Below the pieces are notes generated by a model, which was not told the DNA's origin, made no database searches, and worked only from the letters and a program-made list of their open reading frames with translations. DNA of 64,000 nt, taken from Sitta carolinensis. Taxonomy: Eukaryota; Chordata; Aves; Passeriformes; Sittidae. Location of the stretch: assembly GCA_032173965.1 (NCBI GenBank), contig CM063290.1, positions 11,929,501 through 11,993,500 on the forward strand, in the 5' to 3' direction. Below, piece by piece: positions 1-11,835 of the stretch (its first letter is position 1; every line of letters starts with the position of its first letter). The position numbers and the translations under genes are program-made.

Positions 1-447
1 TGTGTTTTGGGTTTTTTTTAAAGTTTAGAAATCCTCTGCTAACTTAATGTTCTCTAAAAGTTTGTTTCGAGAATAAGACAGGCCAAACTGTTAAGTTTTC
101 TTATACGTTGCAAGTCTTCTGTGGACTGTTTAGCTCAAACAATATTTTACCACACGTTAGTTGCCTTATTGCAGTGTGAAAGTTAAATGTAATCCATAAC
201 AGACTTCAGAATTTGTAGTTAAGATTTTGTGTCTGTAATCACTAAAAATACTCTACCCGTTAATGATGTTTGCAGCTTTTTATTTTCCTCATAAGCATAG
301 CAGTAGTAGCTGGAAATTGTGCATTCAAGATGATGTAATAAGATTATCCGTAACCAGCTAAAATATAATGTGGATTGCTTCTAAAGAGGTGTTTGAGTTA
401 ATGGTGTGTTGAAGAAATCAGTTAAAGCTTTTATTTCTGTCTTTTAG
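1..447 (+). other. OPA1 intron 1, 3' part
   Basis: AT-rich sequence ending in a pyrimidine stretch and TTTTAG just before exon 2. No repeat or other gene was recognised. The true start of this intron is outside the window. Confidence 0.85.
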
Positions 448-766
448 TGTCATCTGCCGGAGTCTAGCAAATAGCAGTTATGGAATAAAGAGAAAATCAC
501 AGCTTCAAAACCTGCATCTTGTTTCCCGAAGTATACATCATCCCTTCTATCCAAGTTCAAAGTTCCAGAGACCTCCATTGAGGATATCTATTCAGCAGTT
601 CTCTTCTCTGAGTCGTCTTCCCCTTCACAAAGCAAAACTTTTAAATATAAAACATGGATACCAGTCCCACAGGAACTTTTGGCTGGCCAGATTAGCCTCC
701 AGGCTTCTTAAAGTTCGCTATCTCATCTTAGGATCTGCAGTAGGAGGTGGCTACACAGCTAAGAAG
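448..766 (+). CDS. OPA1: OPA1 exon 2: presequence and membrane anchor
   Basis: This exon encodes residues about 11 to 117. It starts in phase after two bases of a cysteine codon, as in human exon 2. The first part is rich in Arg, Lys, Ser and Leu with no acidic run, as expected for the matrix-targeting presequence. The RNFW motif marks the region where the matrix processing peptidase cuts human OPA1. The final stretch [12 protein letters not shown] is the inner-membrane anchor, flanked by basic residues. The acceptor is TTTTAG and the donor is AAG|GTATTT. The presequence is clearly more diverged from human than the rest of the protein, while the anchor is nearly unchanged. An in-frame ATG at 578 lies within the exon and is not the gene start. 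Confidence 0.96.
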
Positions 767-1064
767 GTATTTATCTCTGGAAGCTACTTTATGCATTTTG
801 TCTTTGTTATTACATACTTCAAAACAGAAGTTTTTGTTATAGCCACAAAAATACAAGAGGCCTTGCTTGGTTAACTGATGATAATAAAAATGAGTGAATA
901 AGGAAAACATTGTTTAGAAAACTACTATAGATTTTAAAAGATCATAGTACGACTCATATCTGAAGATGGGGGGTTAGTATATTCTATGTGTAGGTAGTAG
1001 TTGCTCATACACTTCTCTATGTACATTTCTTTTTCTACCATGATTTTTTTCCTTTCTCTGTTAG

Positions 1065-1161
1065 ACATATGAACAGTGGAAGGACATGATGCCAGATCTC
1101 GACGAGTATAAGTGGATTGTTCCTGACTTCATTTGGGAGCTTGATGAACTTGTTGACTTTG
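1065..1161 (+). CDS. OPA1: OPA1 exon 3: linker after the anchor
   Basis: Residues 118 to 150. The translation contains [19 protein letters not shown], close to the human exon. It lies just after the membrane anchor, on the intermembrane-space side. Acceptor CTGTTAG, donor TTTG|GTATCA; the exon ends after the first base of a Glu codon that exon 4 completes. Confidence 0.95.
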
Positions 1162-1800
1162 GTATCACAAAGCCCTGATGTTACTCTGTGTAAAGACTGG
1201 CATGTAAAGCTTAAACATAGGAGTGTAGGTCCTCAGAGCCTCACTCCAGGAGTAGCTTTTCAGATGTAATTTGAGTGGACTTTAATTTTTGGAGTTTGAT
1301 GTGTATTTCACCAAGGCATTTGTATCAGTGTGTTTGTAGGAAGAAATTAAGCTCTGTTTAGTATGGGTATTCCCTAATACATCCTTTCATTGAGAATGTT
1401 CTTGATCCTTTCATAAAGCCATATAGTCCCATTAATGAGAGTTCCAGCGTGACCAAGGTGACACACAGAGGTTTTGGTAGCATTATGCAGAAAGTTCTTT
1501 CTCTATGAAGGAGTTACTAGTGAAGATATAAATAGATCAGTAAAAAATATGTGTGAGTACAAGACTGGTTGAAAATGCAGAATAGTGAACCTATCTACAA
1601 AATTGTCTTGAAGATACAGAAGAAAAGAAAATTAAAAGTAGAGACTTGCTTTCCTGAGCCTTCAGATTGCAGTAGAGACTTGCGTATTTTTAAATGAAAG
1701 ACAAAAATCTGAAAATCAAGCACTGACTTATATTTTATATGCAGGGTAGAAACGTGGTGTTCTTTTTTAAAAAAAAAATCATCTCTATGAAGATTTTAGT

Positions 1801-1866
1801 GCATAGAATCGTAGAATGGTTTGGATTGGGAGGGATCTTGTAGATCTTAGTTCCAGCCTTTATGCC
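1801..1866 (-). repeat. CR1 LINE 3'-end fragment
   Basis: CATAGAATCGTAGAATGG followed by TTTGGATTGGGAGGGATCTTG resembles the reverse complement of the bird CR1 3' terminus, with its ATTCTATG-type ending. Only a short, worn fragment is visible; its inner boundary is uncertain. Confidence 0.55.
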
Positions 1867-2416
1867 ATGTGTGAGTATTGCATAGGTAAATGTAGAGATT
1901 GAAAACTGATACAAGTTTTTATTGTTCTTACTGCAGGTGGACACTAAGTTTTTATAGTACTTTACAGCTAATGATTTTTACTTTCAAGGATCACAAAATT
2001 GACTTGTTTATGAAATTGAAAACTAAGCTTTTCTTAAAAAGATTCAAGACATGAGCATAGTTACCGTTTCACATAATTTTAAAATATCCTCTACGAAATA
2101 TGTGGAAGAATAATGTATGAAATGGGGTAAAATGCAGCAATAAGTTTTCATCAATTATAAAGTACCTGAGGGAGCCAACTTAACAGAAAGTTCAAAGTCT
2201 AAAAAAGCAAGTGTTTTTTCAGATCTGATAGTCTTTCCCAACAGTAGTGGGGGAAGGTGCATGTGGAAAAGAAACTTCATACTTTAAAAGAAAAAATTAA
2301 AAGCCGTATCCTGAAATAGTTGCTAGGTTTTATAGCAAGGAATTTTCTAAGCCATTTTTGTTCACAAAAATAATAGAAAAAAGCCCAACTCACTAACTGT
2401 TGTACTGTTTTCCTAG

Positions 2417-2524
2417 AAAAACTTCTCAAAGCCCTCCCTGATGCAGATGACCTTGCCAAACTTCTGCCTGACTTTGACAAGATTGGAGAGAGCCTCGCTT
2501 CACTGAAAGGATTTCTTTCTCCTG
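2417..2524 (+). CDS. OPA1: OPA1 exon 4 (108 nt)
   Basis: Residues 150 to 186, 108 nt as in human, where this exon is subject to alternative splicing. The translation holds KALPDADDLAKLLPDFDKI. Acceptor TCCTAG, donor CCTG|GTGAGA. Its length is a multiple of three and it is phase 1 on both sides, so it can be skipped, or joined to 4b or 5, without changing frame. The sequence is noticeably less conserved than the GTPase exons. No protease site is known to me in this exon. Confidence 0.95.
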
Positions 2525-3736
2525 GTGAGAACAAATTTTCAGCTAAGTTTTAATTTCAAAAGCTGAACTTATTTCATGGTGAGGGTATAGGTATGTCCTT
2601 AGACCCTAAAACAAAGCAGATCCTGAAAATGTTTGTTTGCATTGAATATCTCATCTGGAAGTATTGTGGACACAGGTAAGTATAATGTATTTTTAAAAGC
2701 AAGAATTCTAGTAGCAAGTGCAGAGAACCAAAATGCAAAATTGAATAGAAAGCTCGAATTCTTATACAACTCTAAACTAACAGCTTGAACACTCAATTCT
2801 TCAGTGAGTCAGAGAAGCTGGATGTGTCCAGCTAGAACTTGGTGATAGTGTCCCTGGACAGTAGCAGTATCACAGCTGTTACAGGAGAAAAGAGTTGGAT
2901 TATTAAGAGCTAAGGTTTTTAATGTTGCAAGCATGTGAAATAGAGGATTTGTAACAAAGGTATTCTTCTGGGTTGAATGATGTTTTCCATCTGGTCATGG
3001 ACCCTGAAAAACTTGCTTGGAGATTTAGGTTAGGTGGGGCAGTGTTTCAAAGGAGCAGGTAAGAGTTTTAAATCCTTCAGAAAAGGCATAGGGATGGTTT
3101 GTCTACTCAGTGTATCCAGGCAGTAGCAGGCTTAATGGTTTTCAGGTTTTGGCAGACTTAAATGAGACATTTCTATTGCTGGGTTTTTTAAAACTGAGAA
3201 CAGTTAGATTTGATTATCATATCTGACTTGTTAATGAACACAGCTCAAAACTGCATTCATTCTTGTAATAAACTGCAAGATTATTTGTATTATAAACCTT
3301 AGTAATTATCAAACCACATAAATTTGTATTCATTAAAGATTCTATCTGTGAGGGCTTATATTATTGTTTGAACATATTTTCATATCAGTGTGCATAAGAA
3401 GTGCGTTTTTGTTTCTTTAAAATACTGTCAGTAGCAGAACTAATTTATTAATCTTACAAACGCAGCAAGAATCTAAGTAGGGGCCAAGTTCAGCAGAGTG
3501 ACAAGTAGATTACAGTCTTCTATGTATTTTGGCTGTTAAAAAATTTAGCAGTTTAAAATTTTGTTGTTATTGACTGATAGGGAGATATCACCTATTACTT
3601 GTTATACTCCCACTGACATGGTGGCCATTTATGATTGTGTGGTCCTCCAAATGAAACAAAGATCCCTCATCTTTAATTCTGCATTTTGTTTTGTGTTTAT
3701 AATTTTTATTTCCCCTCTTCTGCTGATTTTTCACAG

Positions 3737-3790
3737 GTTACAATTTGGTTAGTGAAGTCATAGGAGCTTCTGATCTACTTCTGTTGTTAG
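3737..3790 (+). CDS. OPA1: OPA1 alternative exon 4b (54 nt)
   Basis: The 54-nt segment between TTCACAG and TTAG|GTGTGT encodes YNLVSEVIGASDLLLLL with split glycines at both ends. This equals, as far as I recall, the human alternative exon 4b, residue for residue. It is phase 1 at both ends and can be included or skipped without frame change. In mammals inclusion adds a hydrophobic insert before the S1 site and a YME1L-sensitive site (called S3) has been reported in it. The near-total identity across birds and mammals, next to weakly conserved exon 4, shows strong constraint on a minor splice form. Inclusion in this species needs RNA evidence. Confidence 0.92.
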
Positions 3791-3950
3791 GTGTGTAAAA
3801 GCCCTTTTTCCTGCCCTTAATCTGCCTTTTTACGCCAAACTGTTAAAACACTACTGTACTAAGAGGAGTGAATATCAATACAAATACAACTAATTACAGC
3901 AACTTAATATGGATTTACAAATACTTTCCAGCTGTTTTAAAAATACTTCA

Positions 3951-4215
3951 TAGAATCACAGAATTGCAGAATGTGCTGAGTTGGAAGGGATCTATCCAGA
4001 TCATCGAGTCCAACTCCTGGCCCTTTTCAGGGATATCTTAAAAATCCCACCATGTGCCTGAGAGAGATGTCCTAAAGCTTCTTGAACTCTGCCAGGCTTG
4101 GTGCTGTGATCACTTCCTTGGGAGCCTGTTCTAGTGCCCAGCCACACTCTGGGCGAAGAACCTTTTCCTGACCTAGGTCCTCCCTGTGAGAACGTATAGA
4201 TGAATGGTTGATATG
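3951..4215 (-). repeat. CR1 LINE, 5'-truncated, minus orientation
   Basis: Starts with CATAGAATCACAGAATTGCAG and runs through GTTGGAAGGGATCTATCCAG, a GAGTCCAACTCCTGGCCC block and text resembling the CR1 3' untranslated region (cattgcctgag / cttcttgaactctgccaggcttgg type). This is the reverse complement of a bird CR1 3' end. It sits between exons 4b and 5. Confidence 0.88.
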
Positions 4216-4634
4216 TCACAGTCCTTAGCAGATGCTTTTTATTTCAGTCTTGTTCCAGAAGCTTCTGAAAACCTATCATTACAATAGGATTTTTTTTTTC
4301 TCATTACAGTAACATCAGTGGATTTTGTATTAGCCTTCTGTCTTTCTCAAAAATAAATTCTACAATATTTTGAAAACTTTTAATAGTCTTAACTTCAGCT
4401 GACTGTTCCCTTGCAATATAACTAATCTGAGTCATAAACTAGATACAAAATTTTGGGATGAGTTTTAAACTGATTTTCTTCCTCAGTTTCTTAAGGGTTT
4501 TTTAAATCGGATCTTCAAAGACTTTTGTATTACTACCTCATGGGGGTTGAAGCTTTAATTTTCTAGTAAGTATAGTTGGAGAATTTTTAAGTGCCTTTTG
4601 CATCAAATTATTAGTTTCTGTAATTGTGTCCTAG

Positions 4635-4702
4635 GTTCTCCAGGAGAAACAGCATTCCGGGCTACTGACCAGGGATACGACAGTGACAAACAGTTCAAGA
4701 AG
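4635..4702 (+). CDS. OPA1: OPA1 exon 5: S1 (OMA1) cleavage site
   Basis: Residues 186 to 208. The translation includes GETAFRATDQGYDSD. In human OPA1 the stress protease OMA1 cuts between R194 and A195 in TAFRA|T, giving the short soluble form; the same residues are at the same positions here. Acceptor TCCTAG, donor AAG|GTAATT. The exon joins in frame to exon 4, 4b (upstream), 5b or 6 (downstream). Confidence 0.96.
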
Positions 4703-6290
4703 GTAATTACTTGCAAACCTGAAATTGTCTTTATAAACAGGTATTTATCGTTTGAAAGTGCATCAGTAGCCCATTGCATAAGTTCATTTGAAGCAGCTTG
4801 AAAAGAATTTATTGTTGAAAATTAGTTCAGTAGGCATTGCTGCTTTTTGTTTATAAAACCAGTGCAGTGGTAATAAACATTTTGATGTCCGGAAATACAA
4901 GACAGACATGAAAATATTGAGCAATAGCATTATTAAGAAAATTTGTCTGTAATAAGAATTTGATTCTAGGTATTGTATGTGCATTTTCAATTTTTAGGGC
5001 ATGGTCTCCATGGCACTTGAGTTTATAACTTATTACTGAAGTTGGTTTAGGTGTTTATATTTATTTTTTAATATTTCTGCTTGTAACCTCATTTCTGTTG
5101 ACATTTCCACAGTTGTAATTCTTACTTATGAATTTCTGCCTTAAAGAATTTACATTTCCTAAAGTAATTTTTTTACTTTAAAGTAATGGTTTTTACTTTC
5201 TTTATCTAGATAAAGTATACATCATATTTTTGTTACTATTCTCTGGAAAATAATGTTACTGTATTTTGATAACTTGAAGTTTTAGCACTTTTTTTCTTGA
5301 AGTCAAGAAGGTGAAGTCTATTTATTTTCATGAACATTTCTGTTTAATTCCTGAATTGTCATGTTGCTCATTCTTTAAAGGCTTTTTATTTTCCTGTGTT
5401 TATTTTTAAAAATTGTTTTACAAAAATGGAAGGAAAACAATATATATCAGGAAATTTGTAAATTTTCTTATAGTTATTTTTGAACAGAAACTTTTTGAAC
5501 TATAACTGGGGCTTTTCCATAAACAACTTTTCTGTATATGCAGGCATGTATACATTTATTCTACATTAATTCTTCATGGTATTATATAGTGAAACGTGTA
5601 CAAAGCTCAGATCTTACAACCATTTTTCCCCCTGTAGAACAGTGATGGATTTTTACATGAGAATTAACCCAGCTTTTTATTTCCCCTTTGTCTGTAAATT
5701 GCCTATATTTTTCTCCAGAGTGATTGCTTAGCACAGGTTTCACTGTGTAAAACATAAAGAATACTTTACTATCGATTTGTGAAGAAGTGGCCATCTTAGT
5801 TTATTGTCTCTGATAATTGACATAACTGACACTTTTACTGAATACCAGTAATATCATTAAAACTTGTTATGATCCTGTGGTTGTTTTGGATGCAGTGATA
5901 TCTGCATTTTAACTTTGCCTGTGGTATGGAAAATATCACCAGATTAAATCAATATGATTAAGAAAATTTTGTCTGGTCTAATAATTATATCTGATAAGAA
6001 ACTTAGTTTGCTAATTGATATGATTGGTTTGGTCAGAATATTTCAAACAGGCTCATATGAATACCTAACAGAGCATAATCACCAAGTTTATTGGCAGGAA
6101 AATATTATTTTCAAGACAATGGACAAGATGGTGTTTTTGCACTCCATGCTTACCACTGCCAACCAATGCTAGTTGAAGAATTGTAATTGTATGGGTTCAT
6201 AAAGTGATTGTATGGGTGCTGTAGTATGATCATAAATGTGCCTGATGAGCTGGTTTTCTTTGTTTCATTCTGAAGAGATTAGTAACTCAT

Positions 6291-6336
6291 AAATTACTTG
6301 TTTGGAGGAATATAAATTATTTGTTTGGAGGAATTT
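6291..6336. repeat. 23-nt tandem duplication
   Basis: Two adjacent copies of AAATTAYTTGTTTGGAGGAA plus three bases, 6291-6313 and 6314-6336, differing at a few positions. Probably a small replication-slippage duplication. Confidence 0.8.
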
Positions 6337-6844
6337 TCTGCAGAATTGTTATTGGATGTGATCCTCAGATAGGTCTTTAAAAGCTTTGAGTAGAATGAGT
6401 GACAAACCAGTTGTTTTGCCAAGTAACTTTAAGAGAGTGAAAGGTGTCCTGAACACCAAATCAGGCTGTACTGCTTCTTGTCAGCTAATGTGTTTATCTC
6501 ATAATCTCATTTAATCCAGAAAAGTACAGTATTTTTGAAAGAGAGTTAAATTAAAATTACTGGAGTGTTCAGATAAATACTTTAAGTATGTGGTGTTTAA
6601 ATCTCTTTTTACCTGGATTAAATAAGAAATTTTGTCCTGTGGGAAAGAAGAGCAAAGATAGTTATAACTATAGTGAAGTATTGTATTGTAACTGAGGAAC
6701 TAGATGAGGCTTCTACTTGAAACAGCTGTGTTACCTTCTTAGGTCATCTAGCACTATTGTCTGTCTCCATGAAAAATTTCTTTAAGAAATAGTTTCCTCT
6801 TAAAGCAAACAAATTCCAAAGCTTAGCTTTAACATTAAAGAAAT

Positions 6845-7110
6845 ATGTCGTGGTTCCAGCTGTGGTGGAGTTGGATTGAAAGCCGTGACTCAGGCGTTGG
6901 TGTGGGCTCAGAGTCCTTTCTCTGCCCTGGTTCTTTGGTGCCATGGATGCCTTGGAGACCCGCTGCCCCCCGGGGCAGTTGCAGTGGGTGATTGTCTCGC
7001 TCAGCCTGCACAGGGTCACCTGCAGTCGGAGTAAGGAGCAGCCCAGTATCCCACAGCCTTGACTACAGCTACTGCTGGCGAGTGAAAAAGAGAATTCAGT
7101 AAGGACTGTC
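6845..7110. other. GC-rich patch, possible retroelement fragment
   Basis: About 265 bases with several CpGs and a CCCCCCGGGGC core stand out from the AT-rich intron. The left edge TGTCGTGGTT resembles the start of some avian LTRs, but I could not find a matching right edge or a target duplication. A 122-codon minus-strand frame (6744-7112) crosses it, without recognisable domains. Confidence 0.35.
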
Positions 7111-9386
7111 ACTTACTCAGACTTCTTTTTTTAAACAATCTTTTTTGTTTCATTCTTCCTTGCAATTTATGCAGTGAAGTTTCCATCATTTTCTCCGTTT
7201 TATTCAGAGTGCTGTTATATTCCCAACTTGATTTCCAGTTTCATGTTATAGATGCTCTGGATAAAATTGTTACATTTATTCAAATTCTTAAGAATTGATC
7301 TCTTCACCTATCTTATCATTTTCACTCCTTTGTATTCCTTTTAAATTAAAGAGAGCCATACTCAGCTGCAGTACAGTATATTCATTTTTAATACAATAGG
7401 GCAAGAGAGAAATTTAAAGACTGTGCAGTAATGATGTCAGGGTTTGTCCCAATGTGTCAACTACTGTAGTCTGTTAACTCCTGTTATTCTCTACCCTTTA
7501 CACTGATTCTTTGACAATGAAAAGAATAATGTAATGGCTGTAAAGAACTTGATTTTTGAAATCGCATTAATTGATTGGTGTTGATTTTTCTAGCAAAAAT
7601 TCCTTAAAGGACAGATTGATTTTGGTGTAGGGGTCATGCAGTGATAGTGTCCAATGACAGAGATATAAATATTTTTGTTTGTGTCTTGGTTTATGCCAGC
7701 TGGGGTGCTGTGTGTATAGTTCTGTGCTATTTAAGGTTCTTAATTTTTTTTAATATTAATTTATTTTTTAATCTAAAACAGTAAATTAAGAACTAAAATA
7801 TTAAGGAAATATAAAGAGATTATTGATTGATATAGACAAAGAATGTTACAGAGAAGCCTTTTAAATGACATAATTTTTTATTTGAAAATTTTATTAAATG
7901 ATGTGACTGCAGTCGAAAAGGTTTCATACTTTATTGTGGAATGAGACTGACATATACCAGATGTTTTTGAAAAGAATTGCTCATTAAATAATTAGATTTG
8001 GTGACTTCAAACTTCAGTAACATTTCCTGTTTAAATGCTGAAAGGCCTTTATGGCAGGTTTTGTTCAGTGTTTTTCCTTGTATTTTTGGACTCACAGCAT
8101 AATGTTTAAAGGGAATGTGTTGGGTCATACCAAGAGTTTCCTTGTCTGTAAAATGGCAAAATATTGTTGTTCTTCTAATACTAAATGTAGCCATGAGGCT
8201 TCCTCTCCTTGCTGCTGTGCAGTAATGAAATCTTTTGCCTGAGTTCCTGGCACAGTTCTAGTGCATTTGCTAGTCTGGCATTAGAGGCATTTATTAAATC
8301 TGAAAGTGGTTCAGTAAAATTCAAATGAGAAGATTTTTCTATGCTTCAAATAATACAAATCACTGTTTAACAAATGTTTATATTTGGTCATTTGATTTTG
8401 TCTCTCCTTTTATCCATTCCCTTGTGTTGTTTATCCTTATGTGTACATGCCTGTGTGTGTGTTTCATGCCACAAATGTATACCTTGATGATGGATGTCTT
8501 GAATTCTTATACCAAAGTTCTGTTTCAGAGCTTGTTCTGATTCCTTAAGTACATTTTTGAAAAAATATATTTTCACTGAATGTTTTCTTAGAAGGTGTAA
8601 TATTTTTTAAAGAGCTTTATATAAATAATTCATTTATATTCTCTTCTGTTTCTCTGAAATAAACATTTCAGGGAAAGCAGAAAAGAGTTTTATGAACTTC
8701 TGGTAGATGCTGGCATAGTATTTCTCAACCAGTTTTGAGAGACAGCTCACCATTATAGGATTGTTTGGTGTGGAGAGAGACGAAAACTAAGCTTTGTGGA
8801 AATGCTGAATGAATAAAAGAATAAGCATCAAGTTTTAGGGATTTTTTGGAGTGATCAGGAAGGGTTATGACAGTATGAATTTATTAAACTGCAGTGTGTT
8901 GCAGAAGTGGAGAGGGAGGCTTTTCTTTTTTCATGCTCGGGAAACTATTTTTCTACTGCTAGTTCGAGAAAGTTAAGTAGCAGACAAAAATCATCTTATA
9001 AACTGTATTTTGCTAGGAGTAAAAACAAAGCAAGAAAAACCTAAGGAACTGACAAAAGCTGATCTGAACAGTTTGTGAATATTTTAAAGCTGAGATAGTT
9101 ATAGATAGAGTTTTTAAAACATTCAGAAGCTTAGTTAAAGTCGAATATAATTGTAAAATACAGCTAAATGTTGGTTGCTTTGTTCTACCTGGATTTGCAA
9201 AATGCATGGTTTTGCTGGCTCTATCCATTCCAGCTAGCAAGAGATCTTGCTAATGAAATTTCACTTTTGTTTGAATTGATCCATTCATATCTGTTTTTCA
9301 TCTGTCTTTGTCATGCATTTTGGTTTAACTTTGTTCTCCTTACACCCCAAATTTTTCCTCTCCTTTTTATTGTAAACTCACGGCAG

Positions 9387-9485
9387 GGCCTGCTTGGGGA
9401 GCTCATTCTGTTACAACAGCAAATCCAACAGCACGAGGAGGAAGCACGCAGAGCCGCTGGCTACTCTTCCCAGCAGAAGCGAAAG
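9387..9485 (+). CDS. OPA1: OPA1 alternative exon 5b (99 nt): S2 (YME1L) site
   Basis: Between CGGCAG and AAAG|GTGATG lies an in-frame 33-codon exon beginning GLLGELILLQQQIQQHEEEA and ending QQKRK. It corresponds to human alternative exon 5b, which carries the LQQQIQ region cut by the i-AAA protease YME1L (S2). The acidic and glutamine-rich stretch likely extends the following coiled coil. It is phase 0 on both sides and is a cassette exon. Human 5b is 111 nt (37 residues) by my recollection; four residues in the Gln-Tyr-Ser-rich part near its end are missing here. The cleavage motif itself is kept. Confidence 0.93.
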
Positions 9486-11294
9486 GTGATGGCTTAGGGG
9501 ACGATATGTTCTGCATTCACTCTAATCAAATACTTCAGCATTTGAGCTGGGAAAATCTAACTAATTAAATCGTGGACGCAAATAATTGGCCAACTTCACT
9601 ACAGATGTTTAGTCCTGTTTCAGTTTAACCAAGTTGCGTTTAAAGCATACTGTTAAAAGCAAAACGGGTACTTCGTGTCACTTTGAAATTGTATTATTTC
9701 TGCCTCTCTAAAAACTGTTATTTGAAGTTCATACATTAAAAATGCATTTAAAGAAAGTACATAAATTAATGTCAAATCTGTTTACTGTTGCTCATTTATA
9801 GTAGCTCTGTCTTGTAAGCGTGTAGCCATTTAGAGGGAGCATGTCTCTGGGAGCTTTTCTCCCCCGCTTTATACCGCTACCAATGTGAAAATTACAGCAG
9901 CTCCTTAGTAATAATTTTACACAGACAATTGAACGCTGCTGATAATAACAGTATCTACTGTATATTCATCAGTGGTAGTCCCTTGTCTGTTTTCCATCTT
10001 AAAGTGGAATTTTTACTGAATTGTTGTGGTTGTTGATCTGCACTTCTCTTTACTTATTTAATTTAAGCTCTGATCATATTATTAATTAATATAGGGCTAA
10101 TTGGAAATTCCTCTTAAATTGGGATATTTTAGTTGTCTGATCTGTTGCAATCTGTAATTCTTGACCACATTGCTTTGTTGGCTGCTTTTGTGCCTCCTTA
10201 AAAGCTTTCTTATTAGTTGTGTTTTTCAACAGCTTTGGATCTGAGTAACAAATACCTAACTTGATCTTAATATACATCTGAAGATAAATCCCACAGAAAG
10301 AGGAATGCACTAAATATGAATTAAACTTTTAGACATATTTGCATAGCTGTAATTGTCATGCTTTTTAGTCCATCAACAGAGGAAGATCAGTGTTCTCTGA
10401 AAATATAGTAGTACTTCAATGTTTTACTTTGTTGTCGTATTATTTTATATGGTTTAGAGTTACAAGGCCCCTTATCAGAATGGATACAGTTTATTGAGAG
10501 AGCTGGAGTATGGAATAGTAGATTGAAGTAATAATAAAATGCATGAACTTGTAAAAATTGTTGGAAAAACAACACAATATTTGATATATAAAAATTTACT
10601 AGCAAACGCAATCCTAGTAAACGCAATCAGGAAGAAAAATGAGCTTGATACTACATTTGTTTCTGATTGAGATTCTACTTTGTTAGTACTTTGTTGCAAC
10701 TAATTCCACGATTCCCAAGCCTTGAAGAAACTGCAAGGGCTCTCTTTGTAAATGTTATCCTGCCCTCCATGGCAGGTACTCTGTTTTCAGAGGATTGAAG
10801 GATATTTGCATATAGAAGGTTTTCACTTAGCAGTCAATGTGCTATTTGGCATACATGCCTTGTAACAAGGAATGAACCTTGGTTGTCACACTAGCCTTTT
10901 TGTTTGAATCAATTTGAAAGAGATGGTAAACTATTTTCTTTAATACCTTGATATGAGGATATGGGTCAAAGAATTCAGTCATTGATCCACATTCTCCTTT
11001 GGAAGAACAAATTGTGACTGTTGTTGAAATAAGTTATTGCAGGCCCTTCTGACAGGGCATAAACTAACCTTTTCTCAGTTTCTGAACTGAGTTGGCTTGT
11101 TTGCATGTCTATAAGAAAACATGATTTTATTTCTGTTCTTGAAAGTTTTGTTGCCCAATTTACTTGCATATTTTTTAATTTAAATTTATTTACTCAGTAT
11201 TAAATCTACTGCAGTTGTAAATTGAGTAACAGTAAAAACCATCTCACAATCAGGAGAAGATATTAAACCCAAAAATTTAATCCTTTCCTTTTGA

Positions 11295-11322
11295 TTTTTT
11301 TTTTTTTTGGGGGGGGGGGGGG
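11295..11322. repeat. T14-G14 homopolymer switch
   Basis: Fourteen T followed directly by fourteen G, preceded by TTGA. Such tracts are unstable and hard to sequence, so the exact run lengths are doubtful. Confidence 0.9.
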
Positions 11323-11835
11323 ATGTGTGCAGCCTAGTGATAAATATTTAGCAGTAAAATTGTTTAGTTTTGTACAGGTGCAATGTGCATGGATGCTTGA
11401 ATGCATTTTGTCTGGGCCTTGATATTTGCATTTAAAATATTGGAAATCATTGTAGTTCTGCACATAATAAATTTTAAATTATTTGTAGTCTAGTTAGAGA
11501 GTATACTAGACCAAAAGATGTAGTTTCAAAGGTACTGAATTTTCAGATGCACATGATTTTTTTTATGCAATAAATATAATTGACAATATAATAAAGGGAA
11601 GTGACAAAGGCTGTTGAAAAGCAACTGCTGGGCAAAATGTGTAACTCTATAAGGAGCTTTTGGGTATCTTAGTGAACAGGTATCTGTGTGCAAGGGCCCT
11701 TGATTAAAAATAAGTCTCCAGTATTATTTTCTCATAATTCTCTATGGGGAAAGGGAGGAATCTTGAGTTGCAAACCATATTGAACTGGATTAACCAAATA
11801 CTCGTGTGCCTATATAAACATATTTTAATAGTTGA

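Larger units (their letters stand above)
767..4634 (+). other. OPA1 introns 2 to 4b
   Basis: Introns at 767-1064, 1162-2416, 2525-3736 and 3791-4634, interrupted by exons 3, 4 and 4b. They are AT-rich and hold two CR1 pieces (near 1.8 and 4.0 kb). Apart from exons and CR1 I see no other gene. Confidence 0.8.
4703..9386 (+). other. OPA1 intron 5 (to exon 5b)
   Basis: A 4.7 kb AT-rich intron. It contains a 23-nt tandem duplication at 6291-6336 and a distinctly GC-richer patch at about 6845-7110. No exon with OPA1 similarity was found between 4703 and 9386. Confidence 0.8.

Noticed and set aside
578..874. ATG at 578 as gene start
   Set aside because: It lies inside exon 2; the frame is open upstream and matches OPA1 from 448 on, and the frame after 766 is intron.
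6744..7112. 122-codon minus-strand ORF in intron 5
   Set aside because: It crosses the GC-rich patch and the AT-rich flank alike, has no domain or family resemblance, and has no splice context. Long chance frames are expected in GC-richer DNA.
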